Source of the DNA: Planobispora rosea | GTDB taxonomy: Bacteria; Actinomycetota; Actinomycetes; Streptosporangiales; Streptosporangiaceae | Assembly: GCF_014648175.1 (NCBI RefSeq) | Contig: NZ_BMQP01000038.1 | Span: 1-64,000, forward strand | Length of the DNA stretch: 64,000 bases | Reading direction: 5' to 3' | Shown here: positions 60,915-64,000 of the stretch, in pieces | Position numbering within the stretch: the first letter of the stretch is position 1 | Layout: every line of letters begins with the position of its first letter | Program-made: the position numbers and the translations under genes | Notes under the pieces: model-generated | What the model saw: the letters and a program-made list of their open reading frames with translations, nothing else | The model's database searches: none | What the model was told of the DNA's origin: nothing

Positions 60915-60937
60915 GTTTAAAAGCCTCCACAGGGGTA
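60915..60937 (+). promoter_or_regulatory. SigB-type stress promoter of the GT4 gene
   Basis: GTTT (60915-60918) and GGGTA (60933-60937) with a 14-base spacer give a second exact match to the SigB-type pattern, 67 bases before the glycosyltransferase start. Confidence 0.6.
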
Positions 60938-61004
60938 GGGGATTTCAAAGGATGCCTAAGACGCAGGCACGTTTCTGTCGCATCACCGCTGCGGAGCCGT
61001 GCCT

Positions 61005-62303
61005 ATGAACATCGCGATGGTGTCCGAACACGCCAGTCCCCTCGCCGCCATCGGCAGCGCCGACGCGGGCGGCCAGAACGTGCACGTCGCGGCGTTGTCC
61101 CGCGCGCTGGCCGCACGGGGGAACACGGTGACCGTCTACACCCGCAGGGACTCCCCCGGCCAGGCCGCGGAGGTCGACTTCGCGCCCGGTGTGACCGTCG
61201 TCCACGTCCCCGCCGGTCCACCGGAGAACATCCCCAAAGACGATCTCCTCCCCTGGATGCCGGACTTCAGCCGGTGGATGGCCCGGCGCTGGGCGGTGTC
61301 CGCCCCCGACATCGCGCACAGCCACTTCTGGATGAGCGGTCTGGCCGCCCTGGCCGCCGCCCGAGCCACCGGAGTGCCGGTCGTCCACACCTTCCACGCT
61401 CTCGGCGCCGTCAAGCGGCGGCACCAGGGCGGCGCCGACACCAGCCCGCGCGAGCGCCTGGAGACGGAGACGGTCATCGCCTCGCAGGTGGACGCGGTGA
61501 TCGCGACCTGCGCCGACGAGGTGACCGAGCTGAACCGGATGCGGGTCCCCCGGCGGGCCACCCACGTCGTGCCCTGCGGCGTGGACCTGGCCGCCTTCAC
61601 CCCCGAGGGCCCGGCCCTGGACCTCGGGCCCGGCCCGATCCTGCTCTCCATCGGCCGCCCGGTCCCCCGCAAGGGCGTGGAGACCGTCGTCCGCGCGCTC
61701 CGCCTGGTGCCGGGGGCCACGCTGGTCATCGCGGGCGGAGAGCCCGGGGAGCCGGAGATCACCCGGCTGGGGCGGATCGCCGCCGAGTACGGCGTCGCCG
61801 ACCGGGTGCGGTTCATCGGCAGGGTGGAGCGCTCCGCGGTCCCCGCCCTGATGCGGGCGGCGACCGCGGTGGTCACCGTGCCCTGGTACGAGCCGTTCGG
61901 AATCGTCCCGCTGGAGGCCATGGCCTGCGGGGTGCCGGTGGTCGCCTCGGCGGTGGGAGGGCATCTGGACACCGTCGTCCCGGGAGTCACCGGCGTGCTG
62001 GTCCCGCCGCGCCGGGAGGCGGCGCTGGCGGACGCGCTCCGCGGGCTGCTCGCGGAGCCGTCGCTGACGGCGGCATACGGCGCCGCGGCGGCGGACCGGG
62101 CGGCGTCCCGCTACGGCTGGGAGCGGGTGGCGGCGGAGACGGCGGCCGTCTACGCCGGGGTGCTCGCCCAGCGGAGCCGTACCGCGCAGATAACGGCGGC
62201 GGCGCGCCGCTCGCGCGAGGCGAGCGGGCGCGCCCGGCCGACCGTCACTTTCCGGTCGCCTGGTGAAGACTCCGTGCCGCGGAGCGGTCGATCGCTGCCT
62301 TGA
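61005..62303 (+). CDS. GT4-family glycosyltransferase
   Basis: This 432-residue GT-B enzyme has the sucrose-synthase/MshA-like N-terminal loop SADAGGQNVHVAALSRALAA, acceptor-domain VVHTFHALGAVKRRH, donor-site LSIGRPVPRKGVETVVRAL and the EPFGIVPLEAMACGVPVVAS ExE motif. GGAG eight bases before this ATG decides the start over a GTG six bases upstream. The last 59 bases overlap the convergent DUF4235 gene. The SigB-type promoter suggests a stress-related glycoconjugate or sugar phosphate. Confidence 0.92.
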   Translation: MNIAMVSEHASPLAAIGSADAGGQNVHVAALSRALAARGNTVTVYTRRDSPGQAAEVDFAPGVTVVHVPAGPPENIPKDDLLPWMPDFSRWMARRWAVSAPDIAHSHFWMSGLAALAAARATGVPVVHTFHALGAVKRRHQGGADTSPRERLETETVIASQVDAVIATCADEVTELNRMRVPRRATHVVPCGVDLAAFTPEGPALDLGPGPILLSIGRPVPRKGVETVVRALRLVPGATLVIAGGEPGEPEITRLGRIAAEYGVADRVRFIGRVERSAVPALMRAATAVVTVPWYEPFGIVPLEAMACGVPVVASAVGGHLDTVVPGVTGVLVPPRREAALADALRGLLAEPSLTAAYGAAAADRAASRYGWERVAAETAAVYAGVLAQRSRTAQITAAARRSREASGRARPTVTFRSPGEDSVPRSGRSLP

Positions 62304-62496
62304 CGACACCGAAAATCGCTCCCTGGACGGCCGCGGCGAGCAGAACCTCGCCCCAGCCGTACTCCTCCGACGTCGCCTGAGGGGCGTCGTCCTTGCCGGA
62401 GGCGAATTTCCAGACCTGCTTGAAGATGGCCCCGGCGAGAGCACCGCCGAGCATTCCGCTCACGGCGCCCACACCTCGGGATACGACCTTGCTCAC
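62245..62496 (-). CDS. DUF4235 small membrane protein
   Basis: This 83-residue protein has GAVSGMLGGALAGAIFKQVW and LLAAAVQGAIFGVVKAAIDR, two Gly-rich amphipathic or membrane helices, with the family's KxxxxxxG spacing. The GTG has GGAGGACG upstream. Its 3' part lies antisense to the end of the glycosyltransferase gene over 59 bases. DUF4235 proteins are frequent in actinobacteria with unknown function. Confidence 0.88.
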   Translation of the reverse strand: MSKVVSRGVGAVSGMLGGALAGAIFKQVWKFASGKDDAPQATSEEYGWGEVLLAAAVQGAIFGVVKAAIDRSAARSLHQATGK

Positions 62497-62527
62497 CGTC
62501 CGTCCTCCATTTCCCCTGATCAGGAAC

Positions 62528-62791
62528 TCATACGACCGGGGGGTCGTCGTAGCGGCGCTCCTCGTAGATCCGCTGGTGGGTCACCGGGTCCTCGGTGACG
62601 ACGGTGGTGTTGGACGCCAGGGTGCGGCGGGCGACGTTCATCCGGTAGAGCGCGAACATCAGCCACACCAGGCCGCCGATCATCAGGATCACGCCGAGGA
62701 CGTTGATGTCGAGCCCAGCGAGGTTGAACTCGATCGCCCAGGTGAAAATGGCGCCGATCATAATGAGGACGATGCCGCCTGCGATGGTCAT
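62528..62791 (-). CDS. DUF6458 small membrane protein
   Basis: This 87-residue protein has two spans (GIVLIMIGAIFTWAIEF and VLGVILMIGGLVWLMFAL) followed by a charged tail ending YEERRYDDPPVV. The GLDINVLGVILMIGG pattern matches the actinobacterial DUF6458 family. AAGGAGG stands eight bases before the ATG. A near-match to the SigB pattern (GTTT-N14-GGATA) lies upstream on the minus strand. Confidence 0.85.
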   Translation of the reverse strand: MTIAGGIVLIMIGAIFTWAIEFNLAGLDINVLGVILMIGGLVWLMFALYRMNVARRTLASNTTVVTEDPVTHQRIYEERRYDDPPVV

Positions 62792-62868
62792 GGGTCTTCC
62801 TCCTTCGAACCAGCTACCTTCTCCCTATCCCTGGTACGGATCTCAAACGTCGCCGCATGGAGGCCGCC

Positions 62869-63402
62869 GTGATACCTGACCGTCCGATCGTCGTCACCGG
62901 CCTGATGGGCTCGGGGAAGACCTCCGTCGCCCGGATACTCGCGGCGGAGCTCGGACGCGAGCTGCGCGACAGCGATCCGGACATCTCCGCCCGGTACGAC
63001 GGCGCGACGGCGGCGGAGACCGCCGCCGCGGTGGGCGCCGAGGAACTCCACCGGCGTGAGGCGGAGCACCTGGCCTGGGCCCTCGCACAGCGGCCCGCCC
63101 CGGTGATCGCCGCAGCGGCCAGTGTGGTGGACGGCCCGGACTGCCGGGCCGTGCTGAAGGCCGCGACGGTGGTCTGGCTGGACGCGCCGCCGGCGACCCT
63201 CGCCGAGCGCATGCTCTCCGGTGCGCACCGCCCGCACTTCGAGCCCGATCTGGAGGCGATGCTCACCAAGCAGCGTGCCCGCCGCGGGCCGCTCTTCACC
63301 GAGGTCGCGGATCTGATCTTCGACGTCTCCGCGCTCTCCCCCGAGGAGGTGGCCTCCCGGGTGCTCGCCTCGCTCGGTGCGGAACCGTCCGGCGAGGAAT
63401 GA
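62869..63402 (+). CDS. Shikimate-kinase-like P-loop kinase
   Basis: This 177-residue protein has Walker A VVTGLMGSGKTSVARILAAE, then a substrate-site RDSDPDISARY and the lid RARRGPLFTEVADL. Overall layout is that of shikimate or gluconate kinases, but the shikimate residues are not clear, so the substrate is uncertain. GGAGG five bases before the GTG fixes this start; an ATG four codons earlier overlaps that site. It stands apart from aromatic biosynthesis genes, arguing against being the housekeeping AroK. Confidence 0.82.
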   Translation: MIPDRPIVVTGLMGSGKTSVARILAAELGRELRDSDPDISARYDGATAAETAAAVGAEELHRREAEHLAWALAQRPAPVIAAAASVVDGPDCRAVLKAATVVWLDAPPATLAERMLSGAHRPHFEPDLEAMLTKQRARRGPLFTEVADLIFDVSALSPEEVASRVLASLGAEPSGEE

Positions 63403-63426
63403 GGCCGCCGGCCCCGAGGAATGAGG

Positions 63427-64000
63427 TCACCGGCCCCGGAGCCGCAGCATATGGCCGATCTGGGCGGTGCGGGAGGCGTCGATCCGTTCCGCCAGCCGCC
63501 GCACCTCGGGGTGCAGCCCGGCGACCGCCTCCGCCCTGGCGAGCTGGACGGCGTCGTCCTGGTGGGCGATCAGCGCGTCGAGGAACCGCCTCTCGAAGTC
63601 GGCCGGGGCCGCGCCGGCGACCTCGGCGACCTCCCGCTCGCTCGTCTCCGGCATGCCGCCGTGGGAGGCGTGCTCGTCGGCGGGGGCGGTCGCGGGCTGG
63701 TCCCAGTCCCGCAGCCAGCCGGCCATGGTGGCGGTCTCGGCCTCCTGGGCGGTGACGATGGCCGCCGCGAGGATCCTGACCTCCTGGCGGGCGGCCCGTC
63801 CGCCCGCCAGCCGGGCCAGTTCCACGCCCTGGCCGTTGTGGGGGACCATCATCTGCAGGAACATCACGTCGGCGGAGTTGAAGCCGCGGGCGGGACCGGC
63901 CTCCGCGGCCCGGTCGGCCACGACGCCGCGCGCCCACTCACCGCTGGAGGCTCCGCAGCCGGTCAGGGCCACGCAGCCGGCCAGAGCGAGGGCGCTCAAC
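63427..64000 (-). CDS. DUF305 lipoprotein, 5' end outside the window
   Basis: At least 190 residues are encoded. The visible start LSALALAGCVALTGC ends in a lipobox (LTGC) but lacks the positively charged n-region, so the true start lies beyond the window edge. The mature part has the DUF305 motifs ADVMFLQMMVPHNGQGVELA and FLDALIAHQDDAVQLARAEA, with paired His and Met residues that may bind metal such as copper. It is attached to the outer face of the membrane. Confidence 0.88.
   Translation of the reverse strand, partial: LSALALAGCVALTGCGASSGEWARGVVADRAAEAGPARGFNSADVMFLQMMVPHNGQGVELARLAGGRAARQEVRILAAAIVTAQEAETATMAGWLRDWDQPATAPADEHASHGGMPETSEREVAEVAGAAPADFERRFLDALIAHQDDAVQLARAEAVAGLHPEVRRLAERIDASRTAQIGHMLRLRGR

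Overview
The window is very G+C-rich, with G or C at most third codon positions, frequent GTG starts and many 1-8 bp gene overlaps. It carries typical actinomycete families: CU044_5270, DUF6328, DUF4235, DUF6458, a GPGG small membrane protein, an S-adenosyl methyltransferase of the Methyltransf_19 type, and a LAL-type LuxR regulator. I infer a filamentous actinobacterium, most likely Streptosporangiaceae or a relative; the family assignment is inference.

Layout. 1-18 kb is mixed housekeeping and signalling: methyltransferases, a maltose/galactoside-type O-acetyltransferase, an ECF sigma factor with its CU044_5270 partner, a heparinase II/III-like enzyme behind a LacI-type palindrome, an Eis-like acetyltransferase, and a YtrA-type GntR/ABC operon with a readable promoter and operator. 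It also holds a divergent redox-signalling locus: a cyclic-nucleotide-domain histidine kinase, a UBP zinc finger, and a receiver/thioredoxin-reductase-like fusion. Next comes a locus made of a LuxR-type regulator, an apparently domesticated IS701 transposase that has lost its catalytic aspartates, and an NTF2-like protein.

18.4-33.6 kb is a single minus-strand array of 17 tightly packed genes. From promoter-proximal to distal these are a DJ-1-like protein, a ThDP enzyme, four consecutive SnoaL/NTF2-like proteins, a GMC oxidoreductase, a DJ-1 protein, a VOC protein, an AGE-family epimerase, STAS, GlgX, STAS, an anti-sigma-type ATPase, a SpoIIE-type phosphatase, a MinD-like ATPase and a nucleotide-sugar pyrophosphorylase. 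It joins a complete partner-switching module to carbohydrate enzymes and to a small-molecule oxidation pathway.

33.8-57 kb is the most striking part. It is a thiazole/oxazole-modified microcin (TOMM) cluster whose 118-residue precursor has a nitrile-hydratase-like leader (NHLP) and the core CCCCTPCCCA. A fused leader-binding/YcaO cyclodehydratase, a SagB-type dehydrogenase, a membrane-fusion protein, a C39-peptidase ABC exporter and a second ABC exporter form one plus-strand operon behind a perfect 28-bp dyad. Flanking genes encode a flavin oxidoreductase, a Rieske protein, an alpha/beta hydrolase and a cytochrome P450 with an unusual I-helix. Further out are an ABC-2 transporter (possible immunity), a MerR regulator, a luciferase-like monooxygenase, a LuxR-type regulator and a large LAL regulator with a TTA codon near its start. 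The expected product is a small, exported, probably poly-thiazole peptide with extra oxidative tailoring.

57.5-64 kb returns to conserved chromosome: tRNA-Lys(CTT), PRC-barrel and BON-domain stress-type proteins, small membrane proteins, a GT4 glycosyltransferase, a shikimate-kinase-like P-loop protein and a DUF305 lipoprotein. Two promoters here match the SigB-type GTTT-N14-GGGTA pattern, which fits the partner-switching proteins encoded upstream. No CRISPR array, integrase, rRNA or intact insertion sequence was seen.
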